Part shown: positions 12,420-24,498 of the stretch, piece after piece | Numbering within the stretch: position 1 is the first letter of the stretch | How the letters are laid out: every line of letters begins with the position of its first letter | From: Dentipellis sp. KUC8613 | Lineage: Eukaryota; Basidiomycota; Agaricomycetes; Russulales; Hericiaceae | Length of the DNA stretch: 64,000 bases | NCBI GenBank assembly: GCA_002286715.1 | Contig: NSJX01000011.1 | Location: 318,106 to 382,105, forward strand | Reading direction: 5' to 3' | Notes under the pieces: model-generated | Database searches by the model: none | What the model was told of the DNA's origin: nothing | The model's input: only the letters and a program-made list of their open reading frames with translations | Translations under genes and position numbers: made by a program

Positions 12420-12992
12420 GCGCTTCTCTGAGCCGCTCTTGGCTCCTCAATTTGTTTGTACTGCTAGGACAATGTTGTAGATACTTAGTCTTGTGTAATG
12501 CTGTTTCTTGCAATCATCATCATCATCATCCATCTATCTATTCATCTCTACGCGTATGCGGCGTCTGGTGCGACTTTGAGCTTGAGTCTGATTTCTGTCA
12601 CGTTGGGAGAAGACGGTACTTCATTCAGTCCCACAAGTCTCGAAGCTTCGTCTCATCGACCAGGCTAAGCGCCCTTTTGTTTTCATTACAACGTCCAGAT
12701 TAATTAGCTCCGAAGCTACAAAACAAACAAGCCAGAGGCCAAGAACGCGATCCGAACCGCATCTCGAGCCCATCCTGGACCAGACGCAAATCATCAATCG
12801 TCAAGTATCAAGTATCCAATACCATAGACTGTAAATGTCCAAGCAAGATATTATAAATACCGCACCATAACCCGCACCGCTCGTTCCACCCGAGCCCCAG
12901 CCCCAGCCTATATTACTGTATACAGCGCGCGCAGGCCGCGCCTATGGATATCATGGCTCAAGACACCGGTATAAGATAACAGCAGCCGCCGT
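12420..12992. other. Convergent intergenic region with ATC microsatellite
   Basis: Lies between the 3' ends of FDH and the UPF0658-like gene. It contains a short perfect repeat of about six ATC units grading into CTAT units at roughly 12513-12547, and AT-rich 3' UTR-like sequence. No gene seen. Confidence 0.6.
12513..12547. repeat. ATC/CTAT microsatellite
   Basis: A run of ATC trinucleotides followed by CATCTATCTATTCATC in the 3' flank of FDH. It is too short and too simple to be anything but a microsatellite. Confidence 0.7.
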
Positions 12993-14895
12993 CTACTCGA
13001 TGGACAATCTGGTCTCGGTCTGGTCGACCTCGTCCTTGTACTCGCCCGGATGCGCGGTCGCGCTGGCCTTGCGCCTGAACAGCGGCGCGTCTGCAACAAA
13101 AAATCAGCGAACGATATGAGACTGGCAGCGAGTAGGCACGGACATATGGGTAGAGACTGACCGTGCGTCTTTGATTTGTAGAGACCCTTGTCGAAGTCCG
13201 AGAAACACCGCAGGCCGATGGCGAAGGTGGTCAGCAGCAGAATGAACGCAACGATCGCTGGGGAAATACGGAAACGGAGGTTAGATTGATAAGCAAGGAG
13301 CGATGCGGGTGCCGGGAGGATACGCACTGAAGACCGTGAGAGTCGCCCGTGTTGTGATGTACTGCTGTTCCGAGCTGGGCTGGTAGAACCGAACAAGCTT
13401 GTAGACTGGCCACGGAATACCCTGAGCTATTTGCGGTCATCCATGCACACGGACGTGCTTACCAACTACGGATGAGACAGACCGTGTCAGTCATGTACGG
13501 TGACAATTATCTCAGAATGGAATGGAGCTCACAGTATGTCTCAGCAGCCAACATGAGAATGAGCGACACGGTCATAAGCCTATGGAACCTGATCAGAACA
13601 GCCCACATATCGTCACCAACTCACAGCACATACCATTTGATCTCGCGCTGCACAGCCAAACCCGCTCCGATGAGAAGGAATAGGACAACGGGGATAGCTG
13701 CAATCGTGAGGCCGAACTCAGCAGAAGAGTCGGAAAGTACAACAATGAGCAGCTATGCAGTTATTCGTAGGTGAGAAAGGCAACATGAAGCTGAGATGGA
13801 GTGCCCACCTGTATTGTGACACCGGTGAAACAGAAGAAGTCGAACTTCAACAAGCAGATCATGACCTGGTAGAACTGATACATCGCTATTATTGGACGGT
13901 CAGCAGGCCTATGACTACCGATCCAATGTTCAACTTACTCTTCATTGCTGGGTTGGCACCAACAACGCGGAAGATGGCCCAACTGCGGGCGGGTCAGAAA
14001 GCGTGAGGCCGCAGCGATGAGATCAACGTACCCAAATTCCGCATACAGTGTCCTGACGAACCACATCATGACGAGCCATGAAGCACCGATGATACACGGC
14101 GTGACAATTAAAAAGGGCTCCACTTTGCGGAAGAGTGTATGTGCCCCGCCGCAGTTCTGCGACACCGTTATTGTCATGCTACAGACTGCGGTATCGGAGC
14201 GGAAGCACTTACGATGAAGCTGACAGTTCCATCACAGTCCGGCAGAGTGACCAAGGCCGTTTTCGTTTCGTGCACTTGGATCGCGGCAAACACGATGAGG
14301 GCCATATGGAACACTGAGCCACTGCTTCAGCATGGCGAGAGGCAGAACAAAGAAAGTTACGCACGGAGAATGCCTGCTAATTGGATGACATTTCTCATCC
14401 GCAGGGCATCAAAAGCCATGACGACCTCGAACAGTCTGGTAGCGTTTGCTCAACGCCGAACCTCATAGAAAAGCGATAAGGTGCTCACTCGGCAAAGATG
14501 AAAAGGGCGAGATAACATGGCAAGGTCTGGTATTCACATCAGCACATGGAAGCTTCTGCGCCAATCTCTATCACCCTACCTTGTAATTTGACCTGTCAAA
14601 GTCTACATGTTCCGCGACCTAGGCAGCGACATGAGAAAAGCTCTATGTGACCTGGGAGGTGAGCCACTTACGAAATGAAACGTTAATGAGATCATAACAA
14701 GCACAACGATGCCCTCTGAAAATATGTATGGGTCAAAGGTGATAAGATTAGGCGGGTTCATAGATCCTTACGAACGACGACTGGCAACGCGGTTCGCATG
14801 AGTCTAAGGGACCACAAGAGATGAACAAAGAACGCACGGGTAGCAATGAAGGACTTCTGCGCCCTGCTGCCGATGAACGGCTCCACGTTGGCCAT
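12993..14895 (-). CDS. Polytopic membrane protein, UPF0658 Golgi-type
   Basis: Multi-exon membrane protein that resembles the fungal UPF0658 Golgi membrane proteins (the Schizosaccharomyces SPAC1952.10c type); biochemical function is unknown. It starts MANVEPFIGSRAQKSFIATR and ends DQTETRLSIE. In order one reads a hydrophobic exon set: EGIVVLVMISLTFHF, TLPCYLALFIFAE, LFEVVMAFDALRMRNVIQLAGIL, VFHMALIVFAAIQV, VEPFLIVTPCIIGASWLVMMWF, WAIFRVVGANPAMK, YQFYQVMICLLKFDFFCFTG, LLIVVLSDSSAEFGLTIAAI and IVAFILLLTTFAIGLRC, so about seven to nine membrane segments. The intron around 13427-13531 is longer than the rest (about 105 nt) but joins the flanking exons in frame. Exons are about 10-13 in number; not all junctions were fixed. 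Confidence 0.65.
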
Positions 14896-15424
14896 GGCGG
14901 GAAGTCAGAAGAGGGATGGAATGAAGGAGAGGACTCCGGGAAGGAGGAAGGGGAAGGGAGGATGCAAGGCAGAGCGTGCCACCAAGTACTTGCGCGTGGT
15001 TGAGAAAGCGTGACCATAAGGGCTGTGCGCGCTTGAGGACATGCAGTGCCCAACGATCGTGCGTCCCTGCCATTCTTACCTCACCCATCGTACCAGCCCT
15101 GTACACTTCTCTCCGCCATAGCGTCCTTCTAAATATTCCGTCTCGCACTACTGTACCCATCCAGCCAGCCTGAACTCGTTGCTCTGACAATTTGCTGCAC
15201 CGGACGTATTTCGTACATCCGCTGACACGATAGCTACACAGTTCACTCGTAGTAACGACCGGCATTTCCTTGGCAGCGAGAGATCTTGACAAGTCTCGAC
15301 TAAATTACCCCTGCCGATGCAATCACTCCGCGGCACGGAATGCGAACTAGTGACCGGTGAGCATCGCTACATTCGCGTCAAGCAAGTCAACCACCATGGC
15401 TTGACTATTCCTAATAATGCCAGC
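14896..15424. other. Intergenic, upstream of UPF0658-like gene
   Basis: Separates two minus-strand genes. It carries a purine-rich tract on the plus strand at about 14904-14968, i.e. a pyrimidine-rich promoter/leader for the UPF0658-like gene. No gene seen. Confidence 0.55.
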
Positions 15425-17120
15425 CTAAAATTCCTCGCCTGCTTCGACACTGCGGGCGACTTCCCTTGAAACAAGCATTTCTTCCATCCATAAACGCCTC
15501 ACGTTGTCTAGCGCCCAGCCCAACCATGCTTCAGAGGCCTCACCCGTCACAGCCTGCTGCGAATCTATCCTCTCCACAGATGATTGTGCTCTCTCCTCTA
15601 TGCCGCGGCAGATCTGCAGGAGCGTCTTCCTCCAGGCGGCTTCGTTCACGCCAGATATGACGTCTGTCTGTCCATAAACTGTGCTTCGCCAGATCTGCAC
15701 TGAGCTATCCGATAACACTCCATGATCGGGCACGTCGGGGCAGATGTGGTATAGCCGCAGAGCGGTGATGAGGCGATACGAGGGGTACGCTGGCCGCGGC
15801 GATGAGTGGAGTGTCCAATCTCTGCAAGGACGTGAGTCTTCGGGGAAATGCCCAGATAAGTAGGACACACCCCCAGTACGACTCGGCTTCTAGGATTCCC
15901 TTCATTTCGGCGCCGAGCTGACCGCGTTTCGCAAACAGCTCTTCAACGATATCTTGTACGTTTACTTCTCCCGGATAGACGCCAGTGGATATGGCCTCTT
16001 CTGATACGTTGTTGATGAATCCATACTCGGCGAAGAGGAAGCAGTTCGAGTGAGCGCCGTATGTGATGCACAACTCTTCACCTTTTGCAATAGCCGTCTT
16101 ACCCGAGGTGCAGGTTAGGTCGGACATTCTTCGTCCAAATCCTTCGTTTCGGTTTTTCGGTTCCATGGTAGGGTTTTGCCATGCATGATTTGCTAAGTCA
16201 AAGACGGGACACATGCTGAGGTTGTCCCCTCTGCTTTTACCGAGGTCGTCATAAAGACAACGGGTGTTTACTGTTGGATGATTCAACGGTTAAATGCATT
16301 GCTGCGGAGACTAAGAAAAAAGAGAACCGTTGAGCCATGCCCACAGAAAGTTCAGAGTGCTAGAACGCTCCAGGTCATCGCGACTCAGCTGCTCCCAGGC
16401 AGCGTACTCGATTGGCAATTCTTGACGGAAGTCTAGCTAGTTGAGTCGCGTAAAAAAACTCACAACAAATATGGTAATTTTTGACATACGATATACTCAC
16501 GCACGATGCGCCAATCTTCTAGGAACCGGGTCTCTATTCGAAACAGCATCGAACACGCCGATGGAGGGAGGAAGGATAAAAGGCTGTTCTCTGCAGGAGA
16601 GGATCCTTCAAGACGCCTTTTGACAAGCCATGTGAGAGGGTGACTGTCGAACTCCTGCGGCAGCACAGATATATATGGCCTGAATATGGGATCCGGAGAC
16701 TCATCGCCTTCAGATGGCCGGCTGAGCAGTAGATGCAGAGATATAAGCTGTGTCGCCGTGAGGATAGGTGCTCGGGCACTAGAAGGGTAGCGCGGCGACA
16801 GCGTTACGATGTTCATCTTCGCTCGGGCGGGGAGCGTGAACAACGCCCTCGACGGCTGCGATACACATTTTTTTAAGGAACTATTATACGGGTAGATTTT
16901 GAGGCGAACCCTACCGGGACATCTGCAGTTGCGAACAAGGCGTTCCCCGCGCCTGCGAACGCGTGATAGTAGGATGAACAGCAGGATCACACTACAGACG
17001 GTCTGATGCCTTACCTTGCCTATACCTCGACTCGACCAGAAAATGCTGGTCATCAACATTCATGCCGAGCGCTTGGAGCCATTGGACGAGATTTTCCCAT
17101 CGCTGGATGGGAGTAGACAT
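15425..17120 (-). CDS. SET-domain protein, SETD3/SETD6/Rkm-like
   Basis: Probable protein-lysine (or histidine) methyltransferase of the split SET class. It starts MSTPIQRWENLVQWLQALG. Exon 2 gives GAGNALFATADVP, the family's opening G-x-G-LFA strand. The middle holds the iSET helical insert (ATQLISLHLLLSRP; LTWLVKRRLEG). SET core motifs follow: TLNFLWAWLN, VNTRCLYDD, NLSMCPVFDLANHA (the usual ...P..D..NH motif), then EELCITYGAHSN (the Y of the active-site loop) and LFAEYGFI. The C-terminal region resembles a RuBisCO LSMT substrate-binding domain and ends SREVARSVEAGEEF. Several 50-60 nt introns; exact junctions not all fixed. The substrate cannot be told from sequence. Confidence 0.8.
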
Positions 17121-17530
17121 CAACCTGCAATTGATTGGAGAAGTCAGCATCTCTGCAATCTTATCAGAAACAAGTCACCGGACAGCTGCCGTAACGGACC
17201 TCCGAGTGCGGTTGCGTGAGACGCACGAATCCTGCCCGCAACCCGGCCGATATCGATAAGTCAGTCCGCTGGCAGCCTGAGCACGCCTCAGCTGGACGAC
17301 GAATGATTGCGGTTGGAAGAGGCAGGATCCCTCCACGGCTGTCCGCGAGGCGCCGCCCGTCCCAACTCGAGCTCGTCATTCCGGCGGTCCCTTGCAAATC
17401 GGATAAATACCGCCTGCTCTCGACTTCCACGGCTCTGACCGTGACCGCGAAGCAGCCGCTAGTTCCCTCTCTTCTTCTGTCCACCAGACCCATACGCGTG
17501 TTTCCACCACACCTCGCTCACTCCCGCAGC
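17121..17530. other. Divergent promoter region, SET / SDR genes
   Basis: About 410 bp between two genes reading outward. A TATA-like GGATAAATA sits near 17401-17409, about 125 bp before the SDR start codon. Confidence 0.55.
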
Positions 17531-18703
17531 ATGTCCGTGTTCAATGCATCCCGCCTCGTCGGCAAGACCGTCCTCATTACCGGTGCGAGTGCTGGAATTG
17601 GCGCGGTAAGAATATTACAGACCTGAATGTGTCTACGTGATTTTCATAACGAGCCCGCCGCGTGTTTTTGACTTTGACAGGCGACAGCCATCCTGTTCGC
17701 CAAAGTGCGTACAGTATCCTTACCTGACGGCGAAGCACTAAGCGCTAACAGTCACGACTATAGGGCGGATCTAACCTCATCCTTCTTGCACGCCGTGCCG
17801 AGGCGCTGAGCAAGGTCGCGGAGGCTGCAGCTGCGGCACACAAGGCTTCTGGCCTGACGGAGGGCGGGAAGATCGCGACCATCCAGCTGGATGTCGCCGA
17901 TAAGGCGCAAGTCGCCTCCCTTCTGGACAAGATCCCCCAGGATCTGCGCAATGTCGACGTTCTCGGTGCGGTCCTTCGTCAGCTTGACTGACCGTTGTCC
18001 TCATCTCTCCCGCATCAGTGAACAACGCCGGCTTCGTGCATGGCGTGGACCGCGTCGGCAGCATCGCGGACGCGGACATCGACGCGATGTTCGCGACCAA
18101 CGTCCTCGGTCTCATCTCCATCACGCAGCTCTTCGTCAGAGGTGCGATCTCTTTCTTAGACTACTTCTTCACGTATGACATACTCACCGGACTTTTGCAG
18201 AGTTCAAGGCACGGAACAACGGCCATATCATCAACCTCGGCTCTGTTGCTGGTCGCGAGCCGTACGCAGGAGGCAGCATCTACTGTGCTACCAAGCACGC
18301 TGTCCGCGCGTTCACCGAGGCACTTAGGAAGGAGCTGGTCGATACCAAGCTTCGTGTCACAGAGATTCAGCCTGGTATGCTCTGACCTATCGCTCTTTTC
18401 CTTATTGGACTACCTAACAAGACTCCACAGGCATGGTCGAGACTGAGTTCTCCATCGTCCGCTTCCGCGGGGACAAGACTGCAGCCGACAAGGTCTACGA
18501 AGGCCTCCAGCCCCGTATGTCCATCTTTCACTCACTGTAATATCAAGTGCTAATTATCCGACCTTTTCTTAGTGACCGCCGAGGACATCGCGGAAGAGAT
18601 CGTCTGGGCAGCTGCCCGCCCACCACACGTGAACCTCGCCGAGATCTTCATCCTGCCTGTCAACCAGGCCAGCGCCGGCATCGCACACAGGGAAAGCAAG
18701 TAA
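17531..18703 (+). CDS. Short-chain dehydrogenase, NADP 3-hydroxy acid dehydrogenase type
   Basis: Classical SDR of the YMR226C/YdfG subfamily, NADP-dependent oxidoreductases acting on serine, 3-hydroxy acids and related compounds. Exons: 17531-17605, 17681-17704, 17764-17965, 18019-18141, 18201-18374, 18431-18514, 18573-18703; the sum gives 270 residues, the normal length. Motifs: cofactor loop [12 protein letters not shown] (about residues 18-29), LLARRAEAL with the Arg pair typical of NADP preference, NNAGFVHG, the catalytic Ser in [24 protein letters not shown] with YxxxK, and PGMVETEFS. No signal peptide; likely cytosolic. Confidence 0.92.
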
Positions 18704-18856
18704 ACGGGGCGAATCCAAACAAAACAGCATGTATCATAGCAATCAAAGGGGGGTGGATACTGTTGTACTAATTCATACAAAATGCGATAAATGTGCGAGG
18801 TATATCTAAGTGGCGAGCGGCGAGATCCCACTCGCACTCCGGCTCTTTCTGGTAAG

Positions 18857-21800
18857 CTACGTCCTGGCTTTCTTTTTTCCCTTTGATTTCGGAGGCGGAG
18901 GTGGTGGCGGAAGTGGTTGTGCTTCTTCATCGTTGTCGTAGACAAACTTTTTGATGATGATGCTCTCGTGGTATACCCCCTTCACGGGTGAGTTCACGTC
19001 CAGCATGTTCCCAAGGTTGTCAAGCCGTACCGTCTATGATGAGGGATCAATACAAGAGGAATGGAGCTGGCACGGAAATACGTACCCTCGCGGAGCCGGC
19101 CAGAGCGCCCTTCTGAACCACGACTTCCGGCCTGTTGCGTGGTTGCGGCTTGACATCCTCCAGATTAATAGTATCGAACAGTCCTCGGTCCCACTTCACC
19201 CGCTTGGAAGACTCGCTTTCCGAGATATCGTCAAACCTCGCCTTCTTCTGCGCCCGTTCTGGCTTCTCGGGAGTTTCGTAGTCTCCCTCATCGCCTGCCC
19301 CACGCCGATGCTTCACGGGTTTCCCGTCAGACCCCATAACCAGGCTAGGCCCATCGCCCTCCCAGGTACTTCCTGCATCTTCCTCTGCACCTCCCGTGTC
19401 GCTTCGTCTCGCCCTCCGCGCCGCCCGTTCACGCCTTCCCTTCTCTTTCTCCTCTTTCTGTCGCTCCGAGACTGTCTTGATCTTCGTCGTTGGGCTTTCA
19501 GGCCTCTCGCCTGGTTTCCGGATGACCTCGGTCTCTAGATGTGCTACGAGATACTCCTGGTTCTTCTTCGTGTTGGCAGACGTTATCGCCCTCAACGCCG
19601 TCACGCTCAGTGTTGGGAAGTTGCCAAGATCGAGCTTGCTCTGTTGATTCCGACGTCGGGGCTGCGAAGACTTGGAACCAAACACGTCCATATCTGGGGG
19701 CTGTGGTGTCTTGCTGACGCGTGCCGAGCGTCGGGTGCCCGTCAACACTCCGTCTAGGAGAGGGCTTGGAGGGGGAAGAGGGAGGGATATGGGATCTGGC
19801 GATGAGCGAATGTCGGGAGGTGTGGACGGCAGAGGAATATCGGATGGAGAAGGGGCAGGCGGGGTGACGAGCCTCGAGCTCGAGGGTAACACGGGGGTGG
19901 TTGTGCCGAGAGGACTTGTTACTTGAACTTGGGGCTCTGCAGCCACAGGACTGGGCTCTTTGGATGTGGCTCTGCCTGCTTCGAATGATTCGGAACCGCT
20001 AGAGGATGACGACGCGAGAGGTCGTTTTCTGACGTTGGCCTCTACTTTCCGCATTGGCACGATCCCTCGTGGTCTGCTGACGGGACTTGATCTCGAAGGG
20101 CTAAGGACGACCGAGGATTTTGAAGATCCAAAGCTTGATTTCAGCGCCGTTTTCGGTCTCTGTGCTGATGGAGGTACTTGTCGCATAAGGACATACGGAC
20201 GGGTACCAGGCGGTGAAGCACGTGAAGACTTCTCTGGCTCTCGCTTTCGCTTGAGAGGGGACGCTATGAAAGAAGTAGTGTTTCCGACTACCCGTGAAGG
20301 AGTATCTGGCGCGGCTGTGCTGCTCCCTTCGACAAAGTTGCTACTACCAGCTGGTACGATGCGCATTGGATGAACCTAGTCAAGCTGTCAATTACCGTCC
20401 GATGCCCATGCTCAAGGTCACACCCACCATACTGCTCGAACTCCCGGCCTTCAATTTTGGTTGCAGCAGCTTGTGAGGCTCCTTCCCCTTGTCCACGGGC
20501 CTGGCATATGGTTTGTTGCCAATGCGAGGTATCCTGCTAGAGACGCTGGACGGTTGTCGCAATACAGATTTCTCTGTCCTAGGCACGACGGGCACCTTGG
20601 CGGGAGAAGGCTGCGGCTCCCCTTCTTCTGCAATGCGTTCCGGCAGTTGGCTTCGCTTGTGGCCTCGGATAGGGAAGGGCAGCGTGGACCTTGGTTTGGA
20701 AGGCGTGGATAGTTCTGAGTCGGATTGCGCTCTGGAAGGAGGCTTGTTAGGAAAGCTTGGTCGTGTTGATTGAGGTTCGGCAGAGCCACTGCGCATCAAT
20801 CTGCTGGGAGACCCTATCCTAGAAGTTGTCATAGTCGGTGTTGCTGCCGGAACAGGTATTCTCCTCGCTGGGCTGCGATTCGCATCATCGGATGGTGGCC
20901 GAGAGAAGACAGCCCGTCCAAAAATGCTTCCTGGTGGCGGCTGGTTGGAAGGGCCAGCGATGGAGCTGCCGTTGACACTCGAAAGTTTGGCGGGGGATAT
21001 TGACTTTTCAGCGATGGCCTGCTGCATTGGAATGCGCCTGGCTGGTGTGGCAGGAACTTCTCCCATGGCGGCGAATTGTTTCGAAGGAGAGGAAGCGATA
21101 TTCTTGAGGATATTAGGCATTGGGCTTCTTGAAGGAGGGCGTTGCACGCTATGAATGGTGAGACGTGAAGGAGGCGGTGAAGGAGAGGTCACGGCTTTCT
21201 TGGGAGTTGATGGTAGCTCGCCTAAGGGAAAGAGGTTTGGCGGTAGCCCCGGTATAGGATGAGGAGATCTGCTAGCCTCTCGAATAGTCTCCATAGGAGG
21301 TGCAAGGAGATTAGAAAGAACGTCAGTAGATGTTGGTGACAGAGATCCAAGCTCCCTCTTATTATTGTCGATATCCGTCTTTGAAGCTTTGCGGCGCGGT
21401 GTCTTCGCACTACCAGGTGTCACAGGAATATTTCGTGCGGCTGGAGTTGGAGTGGCAGGAGCAGCAGGAGCCAAGTGATTTGAACCCTCAGGGTGTGGTG
21501 ATCGTCGAGGTGATCGTCGGAGGATCTGAGGATCTGCCTGCAGCGACGGACCTGCACCATCCAACAATTTCTCATTCACAGAGTCAATTGGCTTCGTGAC
21601 CTCAACTTCGTCCGTCGCATCTGGCAGAGGAACACGGTCAACAGATGGCGAGCCCCGTGTTCTTTCGATGCCCTCCAGCATGGCGGTCAGTTCTCTCGCT
21701 TTCCCTCTTGTCGGACGCACGGGAGAGGGGGAGAGTAGATTATTATGAGGCACTGTATGTGGCGTTCCGGAAGGCCCATCAAGCTGAGAATTTATGTCCC

Positions 21801-22637
21801 CTGCATGAACACCGGCTGGGACGGGCGGTGATGCTATGGGTTCAAATGAGATCAGATCGACGTCTCCGCTGGATACTTGAGATGTTGGCTGGTCCTGACT
21901 CTTCATGGGACTCCGAACCTCAGCTTCCACACGTGAGGAACGTAGCGGACTATGCCTAGGGGACCAGGGCGCGGGATTGGGGGGTGTATCAGAGTCTTCT
22001 GGGGTAGCGGAAGTAGTCTCTGTGGGTAAATTGACTATGGGAGGGGTAGGAAGGTTGCCGTCCTGCAGTAACGCCATCTGAGGCGGCGGCGATGGATTGT
22101 CGTGTGCGCGAGCAATCTTGCTTGCCAAGGCAGACGACGGCTCGGCTTATATGGCAGTAAAGAGTCAGAGAGATGTGCATGGAAAGATGGAAAGTATAAC
22201 TCACCTTCCGGGTCAATTATTGGCGTCTCGCGATCGTCTGTTGAAACTGGATCGTTTCCATCAACAATTTCCTCTACATCCTCTACATCCTCAGCATCCT
22301 CGGACGTAGCCTCTTGATTAATGATAGAAGCTGTCGATAGCCTTCCAGAGCGACGGAATGGGCGATTGGTGGGACTTGACCGACGCGACCGGCGACGAGC
22401 ATTCTCGGAAGCGTACTTCTTCTCTGGAGACTGCAACGGACCGAAGTATACACGGGCAGCAGCGGTGTTGACGGCATCTTCGATACTGCTCGATGAAGAA
22501 GGAGATGACTCCCTTTGGTCGCCTTCGTCATAAGATTCCGGCTGGGGGTCGAGGGGCATGGTAGCCGAGGATGGTGTGGCACTAGTAACACGAGATGGCC
22601 GTCCGCCGCCTGTGGCGTTCTGTTCAACGCGTCGCAT
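18857..22637 (-). CDS. Ser/Pro-rich protein, unrecognised
   Basis: Four exons (22205-22637, 20428-22145, 19086-20375, 18857-19033) whose lengths sum in frame to 1205 residues; the second donor is GTGGGT, joining SSSSM to VHPMRIVPAGSS. I do not recognise the family. The protein is mostly disordered: dozens of SP and TP dipeptides, many in S/T-P-x-K/R context (for example TPGSAKTPRRKASK), suggesting a proline-directed kinase substrate. The most ordered-looking part is near residues 920-1020 (GNFPTLSVTALRAITSANTK, then a basic KEEKEKGRRERAARRARR stretch). A conserved-looking tail (TVRLDNLGNMLDVNSPVKGV...IIIKKFVYD) ends in a polyproline run and KGKKKART. Basic clusters suggest a nuclear protein. 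Upstream in-frame sequence is open, so the start at MRRVEQNATGGG is the best guess only. Confidence 0.75.
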
Positions 22638-22825
22638 CACGTGCAGCTGCTCTCTGGCTCGGCCTTGGTCGGCCCGCTCAGTACATAGGATAGGACCCTG
22701 AATGATTGTAGAGGTGTGCAGGAACCACAACATTATATACGAAGAGTCACGACAAAATTTCAAGCAGAACATAAGCATGTTCCTTCAGAGGTGGGTATGA
22801 CATAGGAGAACGAGCTATAGCCGAC

Positions 22826-24498
22826 TCATGTGCTATCATCCTCCATCTCGGCAGAAGAAGCCCATGATGCAGAATAATTCGAACCAGGCAGCATTGCCGA
22901 TTGGTCTCTGATGACAGCTTTGAGCTGACCACGTAATCCTTTTCAGTAACTTCCCCGAGCACATCAAATTATTGCACGCACCCTTTCGTTCTCCTCCGTC
23001 AGTTGCTGTAAAGTACCACCGTAAGGTTCGGTCGACCTTGTCTCGCCTTCCCGACCATCACCTGGAGGATATGTGCCTCCGAGCGGGGTGGTCTGAAGCG
23101 ACTGAGCGAGCCGGCGCCGTTTGTGAGCGAAATCACCATCGGCACTGCTTCGCGACACATTAGAATTGCTCATGGCGACGTCGTCGTCACTCAATTTCCG
23201 CTTGCTCGAGGAAGCGTAAAGCGAGTTTGACGCTGTAGCTGAGAAGACTTCTTCAACATAGGCCCCGAGTTCTTTCTTCATCTCGTCCATTTGTGCCTTC
23301 AACTTTGCCTCTATACTCTGAACAGTACCTGTAACAAACAACTGGAAGACGTCCTCCCAGACGTGACCAAGGTGCTTGAAATCAACTTGGACTCGCTCCT
23401 GATACTTGGCACGATTCGTGATTATCTCTTCTAGTGTAGGGCGGACAGCCATCGTGGCCGAGGAAGATATCTGGGAAAGTGTGTTGGAAAGCTCCGTATA
23501 GGTCTTTAGTTTCACTTCTTCGGCGTCATAAGCGGCTGTATCCTGTGTCGCTCGGTTGCTCAATCTATCCAACGCCAGATTTTAAATCGAGGGCTCAGGA
23601 TTCAACATTTTGCACCTACTTCGCAATGCGTCTGAACAGGTCCACCATTCTTTCGGCGAAGTTGTCACTGTCTATGGGTTTCCCCGCAGGGCTAGACGTA
23701 ATCGATTCGGAAAGGGACGTATCGCTGGCAAAATCACTCATGGGCTCCGAGGCTTTATCAGAAGCACCTGTTACGCACGGGGAATGCCTTGAATGACGCC
23801 CTATGGAAGGGCCACGGCAAACGCTTACCAACGGCATTCCTGTCGTAAATTGGCGGGTCTTGTTGAGCACGTTCGATGTCGATCTGGAATAAATGTCAAC
23901 ATAAGAAAACGATGTAGCAGGTAGTTATTCATGCGCATACATAGGGTGATTTGGATTCTGTCGCAGGCTCTGGGAGCCCTGGAGAACTCTCCCGTCGGCC
24001 GAAGCTTGGTCGACCATGATGCTCCCTCGAATCGATGTTCTGGCTGTATGCATCTCGTTGCGACGTACGTGTGTTTCCCTTCCCCTTGTTCTCAAAAGAG
24101 TCTCGCCTACTGAATTTGTCGGCTCGGCTGCTTCTGCTAAAAACGTCCGACTGAGGTGCAAGTGGAGACACGCGACGACGGTCCTTCTGCTCCGACGTAG
24201 AGGTACCTTTCGCTAAGACTTGGCTCCTCTCTAGATACGAGGGCGGCCTTCTGGGGTTTGATGGTGAATCTTGCCACTGACGATCGTTAGGATGGATGAA
24301 GCTGAGTATTTAGATCATCATGAGTAGAAGCTTGAGTTCATATGAAGAATAACAGACCTGCAACGACTTCCTTGGGGACAAAACGGCTTTACGGGCCTCC
24401 CATCATCGTCAAAGTACTGAAAGACAATGTCAACAGCAATGAATGCTACGCGTGACGCTAGATCTGACCCTGCATTTGACACTCTTGTAGCGCGACAT
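22826..24498 (-). CDS. CCCH-finger protein with coiled coil
   Basis: Begins MSRYKSVKCRYFDDDGRP and within the first 40 residues has a zinc-finger-like C-x13-C-x5-C-x3-H (C in VKCRY; FCPQGSRCRFIH), a spacing longer than the usual C-x7-9. A Ser/Arg-rich linker follows, then a central helical region (TYTELSNTLSQISSSATMAV; FKHLGHVWEDVFQLFV; IEAKLKAQMDEMKKELGAYV), basic KRRR and KRK motifs, and a C-terminal coiled coil LQQLTEENER joined to LKAVIRDQSAMLPGSNY. The apparent stop right after ENERVRAII is inside an intron (donor GTGCGT); splicing to a final exon ending MEDDST (stop 22826-22828) continues the heptads. Probably an RNA-binding or nuclear protein. Multi-exon. Only 188 bp separate it from the next minus-strand gene downstream. 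Confidence 0.7.

Noticed and set aside
12513..12547. ATC repeat as a possible structured array
   Set aside because: Plain short microsatellite without spacers.
13427..13540. Three-base microexon TTG inside an intron of the UPF0658-like gene
   Set aside because: Using it would need a second intron of only about 36 nt; a single intron of about 105 nt joins the exons in frame without it.
14904..14968. Purine-rich tract as a regulatory element
   Set aside because: C/T-rich leaders upstream of start codons are common in fungal promoters; nothing more specific is visible.
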